NCBI GenBank assembly: GCA_903922465.1 | Contig: CAIXTV010000091.1 | Coordinates: forward strand, 1-60,426 | Source: an uncultured bacterium | Lineage (GTDB): Bacteria > Bacteroidota > Bacteroidia > Bacteroidales > CAIXTV01 | Reading direction: 5' to 3' | DNA length: 60,426 nucleotides | Shown here: piece after piece, positions 47,305 through 55,550 of the stretch | How the letters are laid out: every line of letters begins with the position of its first letter | Position numbering within the stretch: position 1 is the first letter of the stretch | The notes under the pieces: generated by a model | Database searches by the model: none | Seen by the model: the letters and a program-made list of their open reading frames with translations, nothing else | What the model was told of the DNA's origin: nothing | Program-made: the position numbers and the translations under genes

Positions 47305-47901
47305 TTACCTGAATAGTACCAATACTATAAGTGTGGCAATTGATGCTGAATATCCACTTATCAAAGCATTGTTTGCCTTTCGGTTAGAGGCTTTATTACT
47401 AAACCCTTCTTTGAAAAAAGGATCCGACTTAAATTCATCAGGTAAATCCTTATATTTCTTTAATGTTGGGGTATGTGTGCCCATAATAAAGGTGTATAGA
47501 GCTGGAAAAGGCAAGCTATAGAACCCTAAGGCCCCACCTCCAGCACCAGTCACTATTCCGCCCAAAGTTATCCAGGGCGAATAATATCTTTTCATGGCAA
47601 ATTGCTCTCCCATGATAAACCTCCGCATTTGATCAGCTGTATAAGTTTGACCATTTGCTATATCCTGTTGGTAAATAATGATGGGTGCTCCATCCTTGCC
47701 CTTCACCGAAAAAACTTCTTTTGCATCAAGCTTTTTTTGCTTTAATCGTTTGCCTTGGGTCACCTCTATGCTAATATATTTGGGCTTATATTCAATTACT
47801 TTACCTACAAGCATCTTCCCATTGATAAACAAGACCGTATCCTGTGCAATTATCAACTGATAGCATGCCATAAACAAACAAATTAATATTATTTTTTTCA
47901 T
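47305..47901 (-). CDS. Secreted/membrane hypothetical protein
   Basis: A 198-residue protein if it starts at MKKIILICLFMACYQLIIAQ (ATG 47901; an ATG four codons upstream is also possible). A signal peptide ending at IIAQ is followed by a small beta-rich domain (DTVLFINGKMLVGKVIEYKP) like those of Bacteroidota envelope proteins that begin with an FxNG-type strand. Hydrophobic segments lie near 115-140 and 180-197, so it is probably membrane associated. I know no function. It is convergent with acyP (4 bp gap) and has its own upstream gap. Confidence 0.65.
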   Translation of the reverse strand: MKKIILICLFMACYQLIIAQDTVLFINGKMLVGKVIEYKPKYISIEVTQGKRLKQKKLDAKEVFSVKGKDGAPIIIYQQDIANGQTYTADQMRRFIMGEQFAMKRYYSPWITLGGIVTGAGGGALGFYSLPFPALYTFIMGTHTPTLKKYKDLPDEFKSDPFFKEGFSNKASNRKANNALISGYSASIATLIVLVLFR

Positions 47902-48064
47902 CTTATACGTCATTTTAAATCATCTATTATGTAACAAAGATACAGAATTCCTTGCATTTGGAGAAAAAAACAAATTTACACCTCAATATAAGCTTTTGAA
48001 TTTCTCTCATCCCCTTGTGTAACCAGGATACTTTAAAGGCTTTAAGGATTATGGATTATAAAAA

Positions 48065-48089
48065 AACCGGTAAATTTACTTTACCGGTT
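48065..48089 (-). terminator. Intrinsic terminator of the Bax inhibitor-1 gene
   Basis: Arms AACCGGTAAA and TTTACCGGTT with a 5-nt loop are followed on the minus strand by a T-run (GGTTTTTTTATAA). It lies 22 bp past the stop of the minus-strand gene. Confidence 0.85.
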
Positions 48090-48110
48090 GAATCATAAAA
48101 CAGTCGATTC

Positions 48111-48836
48111 TTATTTCCGGTTTCCTAAGAAGCGGAGTAAGAATAAAAATAAGTTGATAAAATCTAAATAAAGGGTTAGCGCGCCCATTATTGTAAGCTT
48201 GCGTGCAGAATCACTTCCCATTTCGGCAGATTCACCTATGCGTTTAATCTTCTGAACATCCCATGCTGTAAGCCCTGTGAATACCAATACTCCAATGAAA
48301 CTGATGATGTAATCCATTTGCGAACTACCAATAAACATATTCACCAAAGATGCGATAATAATTCCGACTAAACCCATCATCATAATCGAACCAAATCTTG
48401 ATAGGTCAACCTTGGTGGTATAGCCTGCCACTGCCATTATGCCAAACATTCCTGCCGTTATGGCAAAGGTGGTTGCAATAGAAGCTTGGGTGTAAACCAG
48501 CAAGATAAAACTCAAACTCATACCCATTATGATGGAATACACAATGAATAAGATGGTTAATGCTCCTGCAGAAAGCCTATTGAAGCCTAATGACATGAGC
48601 AATACAAAGCCAATTGGAGCTAACATTACTATCCATCCCAGAGGCGATAAACCTGTCTCGCCAATAAGGAGTGCTAATAGAGAAGGAGTGGCTGCAAAGA
48701 AGTATGCCGTAACAGCAGTGGCTGTTAAAGCCAAGAACATCCATGAAAACACATTGGCTACAAAGGTTTTGGCTACATTTGCAGTATCTGCCTTTTGTTG
48801 AATTACGTTGAAGGGGTTTTGATTAAAGTCGTTCAT
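48111..48836 (-). CDS. Bax inhibitor-1/YccA family membrane protein
   Basis: A 241-residue protein with seven predicted membrane helices. The signature segments are FVANVFSWMFLALTATAVTA, SLGFNRLSAGALTILFIVYS and VLVFTGLTAWDVQKIK, and the C-terminal helix FINLFLFLLRFLGNRK is typical of the YbhL/YetJ group. YetJ is reported to be a pH-sensitive calcium leak channel; whether that holds here is inference. It is followed by a strong terminator and preceded at 55 bp by folE on the same strand. Confidence 0.9.
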   Translation of the reverse strand: MNDFNQNPFNVIQQKADTANVAKTFVANVFSWMFLALTATAVTAYFFAATPSLLALLIGETGLSPLGWIVMLAPIGFVLLMSLGFNRLSAGALTILFIVYSIIMGMSLSFILLVYTQASIATTFAITAGMFGIMAVAGYTTKVDLSRFGSIMMMGLVGIIIASLVNMFIGSSQMDYIISFIGVLVFTGLTAWDVQKIKRIGESAEMGSDSARKLTIMGALTLYLDFINLFLFLLRFLGNRK

Positions 48837-48890
48837 ATAATATTGTTGTTAAAATTTCAAGGGTTTGGGTCATCAATAATTATGCCATTA

Positions 48891-49529
48891 TCAGTGCAGG
48901 TCAGCACTAATGAGATGCATGAATTCCTGACGGGTTTTATCAATCAGAAAGGCTCCCGTAAAGTCGGAAGTGGTGGTTACAGAGTTTTGTTTTTGAATGC
49001 CACGCATCGCCATGCACAAATGTTGTGCTTCGATAACTACTGCCACACCAAGAGGTTTCAAGGTTTTCTGTATACATTCTTTTATTTGCATGGTCAAACG
49101 CTCCTGCACCTGCAAGCGGCGGGCAAAAGCATCCACCACACGGGGTATTTTACTTAATCCCACAATATATCCATTAGGAATATAAGCCACATGTGCTTTC
49201 CCGAAGAAAGGTATCATATGGTGTTCGCACATCGAATAAATTTCTATGTCTTTCACCAACACCATCTGACGGTAGTCTTCCTTAAACATGGCCGAACGCA
49301 GAATATCTTCGGGGTTGAGGTCGTAACCATGAGTGAGAAACTGTATTGCCTTAGCCACACGGGTCGGTGTATCCAACAAACCTTCCCTGTTAGGGTTTTC
49401 GCCAATGATTCTTAGTATTTCAGTGTAGTGGGGTTTCAGTTCATCAATGAGATCGTGGTTGTATTGTTCAACGCGTTCATAGCCATCCATCATGTTTTCC
49501 TCGCCCATATCATTCAGCTTGTTTTTCAT
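48891..49529 (-). CDS. folE: GTP cyclohydrolase I
   Basis: A 212-residue FolE1. The zinc site is seen as [20 protein letters not shown] (Cys101, His103, His104), with the third ligand Cys in [11 protein letters not shown] near 172. [20 protein letters not shown] is the conserved active-site helix. It converts GTP to 7,8-dihydroneopterin triphosphate, the entry to folate and, through QueD, to queuosine. queD lies 196 bp upstream on the same strand; the gap holds a heptamer-repeat element. The N-terminal 25 residues are variable, and ATG codons at 49506 or 49490 are alternative starts. Confidence 0.95.
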   Translation of the reverse strand: MKNKLNDMGEENMMDGYERVEQYNHDLIDELKPHYTEILRIIGENPNREGLLDTPTRVAKAIQFLTHGYDLNPEDILRSAMFKEDYRQMVLVKDIEIYSMCEHHMIPFFGKAHVAYIPNGYIVGLSKIPRVVDAFARRLQVQERLTMQIKECIQKTLKPLGVAVVIEAQHLCMAMRGIQKQNSVTTTSDFTGAFLIDKTRQEFMHLISADLH

Positions 49530-49566
49530 CTTTTGGTTTTTTGTTTATTAGTTTTATCGGCAAATT

Positions 49567-49731
49567 AAGACCCAAGATCCAAATCTCAAATTCCAAGACC
49601 CAAGTGGGGAGTCGGTAATTTTGAATCTGTTGCTTTTATTTTTTCATCTTATTAAAATAGGTTTTTATAAAGTGCGAAGATATTAATTATTACCTATACT
49701 GTTTCCTTCTTTGAATTTGGGTCTTCAAATC
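49567..49731. repeat. Heptamer-repeat element in the folE-queD gap
   Basis: The left end has 7-bp words CAAGATC, CAAATCT, CAAATTC and CAAGACC. The right end, on the minus strand, has GAAGACC and CAAATTC. The arrangement is the same inverted pair around unrelated A+T-rich DNA as at 13107-13282, and a plus-strand-only copy of the heptamers occurs near 58554-58583. It looks like a dispersed non-coding element. Confidence 0.55.
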
Positions 49732-50138
49732 CCGTAGTATTCCACAAAGTTATTTTCCGTTTCATAGAGTTTCACGCAATGCAATTGCACTTTGTTGGTA
49801 TTAATATGGTTTTCCAATTCATGAAAAATAGCAACGGCAATATTTTCTGTTGATGCCAGCTTTCCTTTCATAAAATCGACTTCAAGATTGATATTTTTAT
49901 GATCCATCTTTTCGATAATGCTATGATTGATAATGCGACTTAAATCTTTCAGGTTTATCACAAAACCTGTTAGTGGATCTAGCTCGCCCTTTACGGTTAC
50001 AAACAAATCGTAATTATGCCCATGCCAGTTCGGATTGGAGCATTTGCCAAAGACCTCAAGGTTTTTTGCATCGTTGAAATCTTCCCTAAACAAGCGGTGG
50101 GCAGCATTAAAATGTTCTTTGCGCGTAATAAACACCAT
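49725..50138 (-). CDS. queD: 6-carboxy-tetrahydropterin synthase / 6-pyruvoyl-tetrahydropterin synthase family
   Basis: A 137-residue enzyme. Zinc ligands His14, His39 and His41 are visible in FNAAHRLF and NPNWHGHNYDL, and the catalytic Cys is Cys33 in GKCSNPNWHG. DHKNINLEV is the usual substrate loop. The C terminus contains LYETENNFVEYYG. QueD turns dihydroneopterin triphosphate into 6-carboxytetrahydropterin for queuosine; PTPS makes a tetrahydrobiopterin precursor. Bacterial context favours QueD. The FolE product is its substrate and folE is the next gene. Confidence 0.9.
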   Translation of the reverse strand: MVFITRKEHFNAAHRLFREDFNDAKNLEVFGKCSNPNWHGHNYDLFVTVKGELDPLTGFVINLKDLSRIINHSIIEKMDHKNINLEVDFMKGKLASTENIAVAIFHELENHINTNKVQLHCVKLYETENNFVEYYGI

Positions 50139-50422
50139 GTTATTCTTCGTTTTGTAATTCTAAACAAAGGTACAACTTTTTTGTTTAGTGCGAAGAATAT
50201 TTTTGGAGGGTAATAGGTTTAAGGCATTAGACTTTAGGAAGAATGTCATTAAGAGATTTGACAAATTTTGAATTTGATAAATCAGAAAATCATCGTATAA
50301 AATCACAAACGACTTGTTGAAAGCCACAAAACTGAAAATAAATATTGTTGTTTATTATACATATTACATGTATTGATTTGATAATCTGGAATTATACATA
50401 GTAAATGAAACAAAATTAAAGA

Positions 50423-50612
50423 ATAATGTCGGAGTATTTCGCGAAAAATATCGTGTCTTATGCCGGCAAAAAACTCAATTTGCGTCGAGAAACGTGTTAT
50501 ACGTCGGCAAAAAGCTCATTCTGCACCGGAAAACGTGTTTTTTGCCGGCAAAAAACTCATTCTGCGCCGGGAAACGTGTTTTTTGGCGACAAAAAACTCA
50601 ATCTCTAGGAAC
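50423..50612. repeat. 41-bp tandem array with perfect palindrome (array 4)
   Basis: CGGCAAAAA words start at 50464, 50505 and 50546, with a diverged copy at 50587, all 41 bp apart; a weaker unit precedes at about 50423. Each unit has two GCCGG-type halves spaced 22 and 19 bp. The junction at 50537-50556, GTTTTTTGCCGGCAAAAAAC, is a perfect 20-bp palindrome. Chance open frames cross the array but look artefactual. It occupies the gap upstream of both queD (minus) and the DUF6998 region (plus). Other than this array and the element at 50763, the gap 50139-50870 shows nothing I can name. Confidence 0.88.
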
Positions 50613-50762
50613 AATTGCTTCTTGCGAAAACATAAAACACGTTTGCCGAAAACAATTGGGTAATATTTTTATTGGATTATTTATGCCGAAAATTTAAAAT
50701 GGTTCAGTAATATTTTTTAATAAGGGGTTTGAAATTAAATTATGTGTATTTTTACAATGTAC

Positions 50763-50836
50763 TTAGGTGGAGATGGAAACCACTCGAAAAAACGAGCTTG
50801 TCCCGACAAAGCATTTCGTCGGGGGCGTAACCTAAA
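50763..50836 (+). ncRNA. Possible multibranched structured RNA or REP-like element
   Basis: The outer arms TTAGGT (50763-50768) and ACCTAA (50830-50835) can pair and enclose three consecutive hairpins: GTGG/CCAC (50769-50783), CTCG/CGAG (50783-50796) and CCCGAC/GTCGGG (50802-50823). Four stems in 74 nt in an otherwise A+T-rich gap is unusual. It lies 35 bp before the ATG of the broken DUF6998 gene. The C+G-rich hairpin also resembles short palindromes often seen between genes in this phylum, so a dispersed REP-type element is the main alternative. The stems were found by eye. Confidence 0.35.
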
Positions 50837-50870
50837 AAGCCTTATGAGTAGGGAAAAATGATATTTTAAA

Positions 50871-51341
50871 ATGGTAATAAAATAATTAAAAGAACTGCAA
50901 AAGATAGTTTCTGAACTCAATAAGTACTATCCCCAAAAAAAATTCACTTTAGATGGAAGATTAGTAGGTGATATTGGAGAAGTAATCGCCGAAGAGCTTT
51001 ATCAAATTAAATTGTATGAAAAAGTAATACCAGATTATGATGCCATAACTGAATTAGATAATAAAAAGGTTCAAATAAAAACAACATTAAATAATTCCAT
51101 TTGGTATCCAAGAGATAAACATCCTGAGTTATTATTAGTATTAGAGATAACTGAAAGTGGGGAACTAATAGAGTTATATAATGGTGAAACAAGTCCATTT
51201 ATTGATTATATTAAAACACGCAAAAGAAATGAAAGCTATAATTATTATACTATTACAAAAGGGATAATAAGTATCCTTAATAATAAGGTTAAAACTGAAT
51301 CTAGAATTTTAAAAAGAATTCCTGATGATGAAAGTAAATGA
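50871..51341 (+). pseudogene. DUF6998-like protein with a stop near its start
   Basis: From the ATG at 50871 the frame reads MVIK, then TAA at 50883-50885, then continues open for 151 codons: LKELQKIVSELNKYYPQKKF, LDGRLVGDIGEVIAEELYQI, KKVQIKTTLNNSIWYPRDKH. I recognise this as the DUF6998 pattern, normally an intact protein of about 150 residues with a probable nuclease-like IGE...QIK core. No ATG, GTG or TTG lies between the TAA and 51012, and a start at 51012 would lose half the core motif. So the gene is either dead by one nonsense change or starts at a rare codon. It overlaps the next ORF by 17 bp. Confidence 0.6.
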
Positions 51342-51636
51342 ATCTCTTGATTCACTCGCAAATTTGTCAATATTAAAGGGTGACTCTTGCTATTTAATTA
51401 CTAAAAATAATGAGGGTAAGTATTTTGGATTGGAGTCGTGTTTTGTTGTTACAATGGATGGAAAGATAAGTCCAATAATAAAAATTGGTTCCTATGTAAA
51501 TCATTCTGGATCCAATATATTTAAACTTAAAGACAAAGAACGAGAAGAAGCCTTAATGATTATTTTAGAAAAATGTGATTTAATATCACTTAGAAAAGCC
51601 TTATCAAATTTAATTATTTCCCTCCGCTCGGCGTAG
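51325..51636 (+). CDS. Small hypothetical protein next to DUF6998
   Basis: A 103-residue protein (MMKVNESLDSLANLSILKGD) with mixed beta and helical character and no signal peptide or membrane segment. I do not recognise a family. The ATG at 51325 overlaps the end of the DUF6998-like gene, as in coupled gene pairs, so it may have been its partner. The C-terminal helix EALMIILEKCDLISLRKALS looks like genuine coding sequence. Being tied to a broken gene, it may itself be decaying. Confidence 0.5.
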   Translation: MMKVNESLDSLANLSILKGDSCYLITKNNEGKYFGLESCFVVTMDGKISPIIKIGSYVNHSGSNIFKLKDKEREEALMIILEKCDLISLRKALSNLIISLRSA

Positions 51637-51705
51637 TTTGCTTGTAGCTAAGCGAAGACTTTCCTTCGATTTATTATCCTTATAGCATTTGCTGTATTTC
51701 CCAGC

Positions 51706-51912
51706 TTAGCAAGGCATCTGTTTAAGTTCAGCTAAACTCATAGGACTTGGCTTAACCTTACCTTTTTCGTATAACTCTATGCTTTCCAAAATAGCAGGAT
51801 TCGTAATTTCGTTGGGCGGTATTGCTTTCACATTTTTAAAAAAAGAAACGTTTTTAAAAAACTCTTCTGCGAAAGCACTTTTATTTTCAGCTATGTCAAT
51901 AATGTATTTCAT
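51706..51912 (-). CDS. Orphan antitoxin-like small protein, possibly truncated
   Basis: A 68-residue protein from MKYIIDIAENKSAFAEEFFK; the frame could start 20 codons earlier but this Met fits the family better. The layout (short N-terminal strand, KSAFAEEFFKNVSFFKNVK, then a charged helix) is like the small Bacteroidota antitoxins that pair with RelE/ParE-type toxins. No toxin ORF follows within the space before 51636. The frame continues past the TAA for about 31 codons (AGKYSKCYKDNKSK), which suggests C-terminal truncation. Confidence 0.4.
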   Translation of the reverse strand: MKYIIDIAENKSAFAEEFFKNVSFFKNVKAIPPNEITNPAILESIELYEKGKVKPSPMSLAELKQMPC

Positions 51913-52030
51913 TTTCTGTTTTTTATTTTCATCAATTCTATTTACAAGCAAAAATAAGGAAAATCTATTCATATAAAGAAAAATAAAAGAAATAAGGGCT
52001 TAAAAAATGCTAAAAACAACAGATTTCAAC

Positions 52031-52038
52031 TACCTTTG
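52031..52038 (+). promoter_or_regulatory. -7 element close to the DUF6973 gene
   Basis: TACCTTTG matches TAnnTTTG and ends 8 bp before the ATG at 52047, so the mRNA leader would be a few bases or none, as at rbfA. Confidence 0.45.
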
Positions 52039-52046
52039 AAATCGAA

Positions 52047-52676
52047 ATGAAAAGCGTTTTAATCATTATTATATTGTTTATTGCAACTCAAAGCCAGGCA
52101 CAGCAATCGTTGTTTACAGCTTTTATGCACTTGCGATTTCCTGAAAAATGTTGGGTAATAGGGCATCTTCCGCAAGCAAAGAAAAGTTTTACGATCAGTT
52201 TGCAAGTGAAAAAAACGGTGGATAGTTTGGCAAACTTGCATTTTTTGGATGGAGATGCCGGGGGCGGTCAACTGGATGCTTACCGCCATAGCTATTGGAT
52301 GGCATTGCTCAGTTCTTTTCTATTGGCCGAAGATGCCAAAAGTTTAGGTATTGCCCATGAGAAATCGAATTATATCGATTTTAAGAAAAGAAAACAGGAA
52401 GACAATTCCTTGCCCGATAAAACAGACTCGGAAATGGATTTGTGGAATAATGATGTGGGTTTGCGCATAGGATTGCAACACCCTTATGTTTCCATCGATT
52501 CACTTCAAAAGATTATTGTGAATGCTTTGCTTTCCGGCGAAATGAAAATCATCAGAAAAAACAAAAATGGGAAGGCTATTGATATAAACAATCAAATAAT
52601 ACCCACAGATAGTTTACAACATCGCTGGATAACTCCACGATTGCTGGTGCCATCAAATTTCGTTAGACCTGAATAA
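52047..52676 (+). CDS. Exported DUF6973-like protein
   Basis: A 209-residue protein with a signal peptide (ILFIATQSQAQQS, cleavage near residue 18). The conserved core is DAYRHSYWMALLSSFLLAED, GIAHEKSNY and SEMDLWNNDVGLRIG, which I associate with the DUF6973 family: His/His-Glu/Asp-Asn positions spaced like a metal or phospholipase-type site. The activity is unknown. It stands alone between the low-density region and the convergent alaS. A -7 box lies immediately before the start. Confidence 0.68.
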   Translation: MKSVLIIIILFIATQSQAQQSLFTAFMHLRFPEKCWVIGHLPQAKKSFTISLQVKKTVDSLANLHFLDGDAGGGQLDAYRHSYWMALLSSFLLAEDAKSLGIAHEKSNYIDFKKRKQEDNSLPDKTDSEMDLWNNDVGLRIGLQHPYVSIDSLQKIIVNALLSGEMKIIRKNKNGKAIDINNQIIPTDSLQHRWITPRLLVPSNFVRPE

Positions 52677-52794
52677 AATGAATAATTATGATTTTAGAAG
52701 TAAACTAACTTCATAAATCTAAAATCGTTAACTTAGCATAGCGTTCTCATGAGTTCATATCATGAACGAATAATCCTTGTTCTTAAATCAACTA

Positions 52795-55413
52795 TTATCC
52801 AATCAGTCCCCTCAACTTCTCGAATGCCTTAGGCAAACCCGCAGGATTCTTTCCTCCTGCACTGGCATAAAATGCTTGTCCACCCCCTCCGCCTAGTATT
52901 TCGGAAGATATTTCGCGTATGAGTTTAGTGGCATCCAATCCAAGTGAAGCAACCACATCTTCAGTTATCAATAAACTCAGATGCGCTTTGCCTTCGGCTT
53001 CGGCGCCCAACAAAAGAATGAGGTTCGAATGAGTCGCTTTGATATGGAAAGTAAGGTCTTTAATAGATGCGGCATCGAGGCTCACCATCCGTGCAATATA
53101 ATTCACCCCTTTAATGTTTTCGGCTGATGCCATAATATCGCCTGCAAGCGAAAGCACTTTTTCGTGGTTCAACTCATCTATGGTTTTCTGAAGGTTGTTG
53201 TTTTTGTCTATCAATTGTTCAACGGCTGCTTCAATATCGCCAGCATTTCGTTTTAGGGTTTGTTTTAAACCTTCGATGGGATGAATGTATTCTGATTGAA
53301 TATATTCAATTGCCTTTAATCCGGTTTTGGCTTCAATGCGGCGCACTCCGGCAGCAATGGCCGATTCGGAAGTTATCACCACCAAACCAATCTGTCCGGT
53401 GGCATTCACATGCGTGCCACCACAAAGTTCAACGGAATAATTCTTATCGAAACTCACCACCCTCACTTCGCTGTCATACTTTTCGCCAAACAAAGCCATA
53501 GCACCCGTGGCAATAGCATCATCATACGATAGTTGTTGTATGCCTGACGAAATGTTTTCCAACACCTTTTCCATCACCATTTGTTCCACCGCCTTAATTT
53601 CCTCTTTTGTCACTCCCTGGAAATGCGAAAAGTCGAAACGCAACCTTTCGTCGTCCACCATTGAGCCCTTTTGTTCAACATGTGTGCCCAGCACTTTCCG
53701 CAAAGCTGCATGTATTAGGTGAGTGGCACTGTGATTGGCTTCTGTTTGTTTGCGCTTTACAATATCCACCTGCGCTTTGAAAGTTCCTTTCAAATCTTCA
53801 GGAAGCTTTTCAACAATATGTATGGTCAGATTATTTTCTTTCAGGGTATTAATGATTTCTATTTTGCAGGAATCATTAAAAATAATCCCTTTATCACCTA
53901 ATTGTCCGCCCGATTCAGCATAAAATGGAGTAACATTAAACACAAGCTGATAAAGCGTTTTATTTTTAAGTGTGATTTTGCGGTATTTCAAAATCTCCAC
54001 CTCTGCATCCAATTGATGATATCCTACAAAAACAGTTTCAGAAATAGGTTGAAGTTCAACCCAATCATCTGTTTCCTGAACCGCAGCCTGACGTGAGCGT
54101 TCTTTTTGTTCTAACATTTTCTTTTCAAAACCAGCCACATCCACTGTAAGTTTTAATTCATCTGCCATCAATTGCGTAAGATCAATTGGAAAACCAAAAG
54201 TGTCGAAGAGCTCGAAAGCAAAAGTGCCATCAATTATCAGGGTTTGGCTATTATTGGCAACATATTTCTCAAAGCGCTGAATTCCGTTCGAAAGGGTGCG
54301 CAAGAATGAACTCTCTTCCTCGGTGATTACTTTCGTAATAAGGTCTTGCTGGGCTTTAAGTTCAGGATAAATGTCACCCATTTGAGCAACCATCACATCC
54401 ATTAGTTTATAAAGGAAAGGTTCCTTGAAATCTAAAAAGGAATAAGCATAACGCACCGCCCTGCGAAGGATACGGCGGATAACATAGCCAGCTTTATTGT
54501 TCGAAGGCAACTGACCATCAGCAATGGCAAAAGCAATGGTGCGGATATGGTCGGAAATCACACGCATGGCAATATCTGTAGAAATATCTTTTCCGTAAGG
54601 AATCTTACAACTCTCCGAAATAAAACGGATATAAGGTTGAAACACATCGGTATCATAATTCGATTGTTTCTTTTGCAACACCATACATAAACGCTCGAAA
54701 CCCATTCCGGTATCAACATGCTTATTGGGCAGAGGATTCAGTTTGCCATTTGCCATACGGTTGTATTCGATAAAAACCAGATTCCAGATTTCAACCACCA
54801 ATGGGTCGCCGGCATTTACCAACTCACGTCCCGATAGCTTGGCAATATCTTCATCATTCCGCAAATCCACATGTATTTCCGAACAAGGCCCGCAAGGACC
54901 ACTGTCGCCCATTTCCCAGAAATTATCTTTCTTGCTTCCCGGCAATATCTGACTTTCGGGCAATATGGATTTCCACAAATTGTGTGCTTCAGCATCATCC
55001 GCTAATCCTTCAGAAGCATCTCCTCCAAAATATGTAACATACATACGACTTTTATCAATCCCATACACATCCACCAAAAGTTCCCATGCCCATTCGATGG
55101 CTTCTTTCTTAAAATAATCGCCAAACGACCAATTTCCCAGCATTTCGAACATGGTATGATGGTAGGTGTCTTTTCCTACTTCTTCCAAATCATTATGCTT
55201 ACCTGAAACCCTAAGGCATTTTTGTGAATCAGCAACTCGTTTATAAGCAGCAGGAGTATTCCCCAGAAAAATATCTTTAAACTGATTCATACCCGCATTG
55301 GTGAACATTAAAGTAGGGTCATTCTTAACAACCATTGGGGCTGAAGGGACTATCTGATGCTGCTTTTGACGGAAGAAATCTAAAAATACGTGTCGAATGT
55401 GGTTTGAATTCAT
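52795..55413 (-). CDS. alaS: Alanyl-tRNA synthetase
   Basis: An 872-residue class II synthetase of full length. The N-terminal catalytic part shows FLDFFRQKQHQIVPSAPMVV, FTNAGMNQFKDIFLG and WEMGDSGPCGPCSEIHVDLR. The editing domain has the HxxxH site NHSATHLIHAALRKVLGTHV and the second pair CGGTHVNATGQIG. The C-Ala part ends LGGGGGQAFYASAGGKNPAG. It charges and proofreads tRNA-Ala. It is divergent from the M23 gene with 137 bp between, an arrangement I recognise from other Bacteroidota. Confidence 0.97.
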   Translation of the reverse strand: MNSNHIRHVFLDFFRQKQHQIVPSAPMVVKNDPTLMFTNAGMNQFKDIFLGNTPAAYKRVADSQKCLRVSGKHNDLEEVGKDTYHHTMFEMLGNWSFGDYFKKEAIEWAWELLVDVYGIDKSRMYVTYFGGDASEGLADDAEAHNLWKSILPESQILPGSKKDNFWEMGDSGPCGPCSEIHVDLRNDEDIAKLSGRELVNAGDPLVVEIWNLVFIEYNRMANGKLNPLPNKHVDTGMGFERLCMVLQKKQSNYDTDVFQPYIRFISESCKIPYGKDISTDIAMRVISDHIRTIAFAIADGQLPSNNKAGYVIRRILRRAVRYAYSFLDFKEPFLYKLMDVMVAQMGDIYPELKAQQDLITKVITEEESSFLRTLSNGIQRFEKYVANNSQTLIIDGTFAFELFDTFGFPIDLTQLMADELKLTVDVAGFEKKMLEQKERSRQAAVQETDDWVELQPISETVFVGYHQLDAEVEILKYRKITLKNKTLYQLVFNVTPFYAESGGQLGDKGIIFNDSCKIEIINTLKENNLTIHIVEKLPEDLKGTFKAQVDIVKRKQTEANHSATHLIHAALRKVLGTHVEQKGSMVDDERLRFDFSHFQGVTKEEIKAVEQMVMEKVLENISSGIQQLSYDDAIATGAMALFGEKYDSEVRVVSFDKNYSVELCGGTHVNATGQIGLVVITSESAIAAGVRRIEAKTGLKAIEYIQSEYIHPIEGLKQTLKRNAGDIEAAVEQLIDKNNNLQKTIDELNHEKVLSLAGDIMASAENIKGVNYIARMVSLDAASIKDLTFHIKATHSNLILLLGAEAEGKAHLSLLITEDVVASLGLDATKLIREISSEILGGGGGQAFYASAGGKNPAGLPKAFEKLRGLIG

Positions 55414-55491
55414 TTTAAATTAAAATTTATTGAGGTACAGTACGTTAAATATATTATGACTAGTAAATGTCCTGCAAAATTAGTTTTTTTT

Positions 55492-55499
55492 TATCTTTG
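55492..55499 (+). promoter_or_regulatory. -7 element for the M23 peptidase gene
   Basis: TATCTTTG matches TAnnTTTG, 51 bp before the ATG at 55551, preceded by a T-run rather than a clear -33 word. Confidence 0.45.
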
Positions 55500-55550
55500 C
55501 TTTTACAAATGAAGTATTTTCCCCATCTTCGCAGAACTTTTTTAACATAA

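Noticed and set aside
50426-50697. Three overlapping short frames over array 4
   Set aside because: They are repeat shadows in all three frames; none has a plausible domain.
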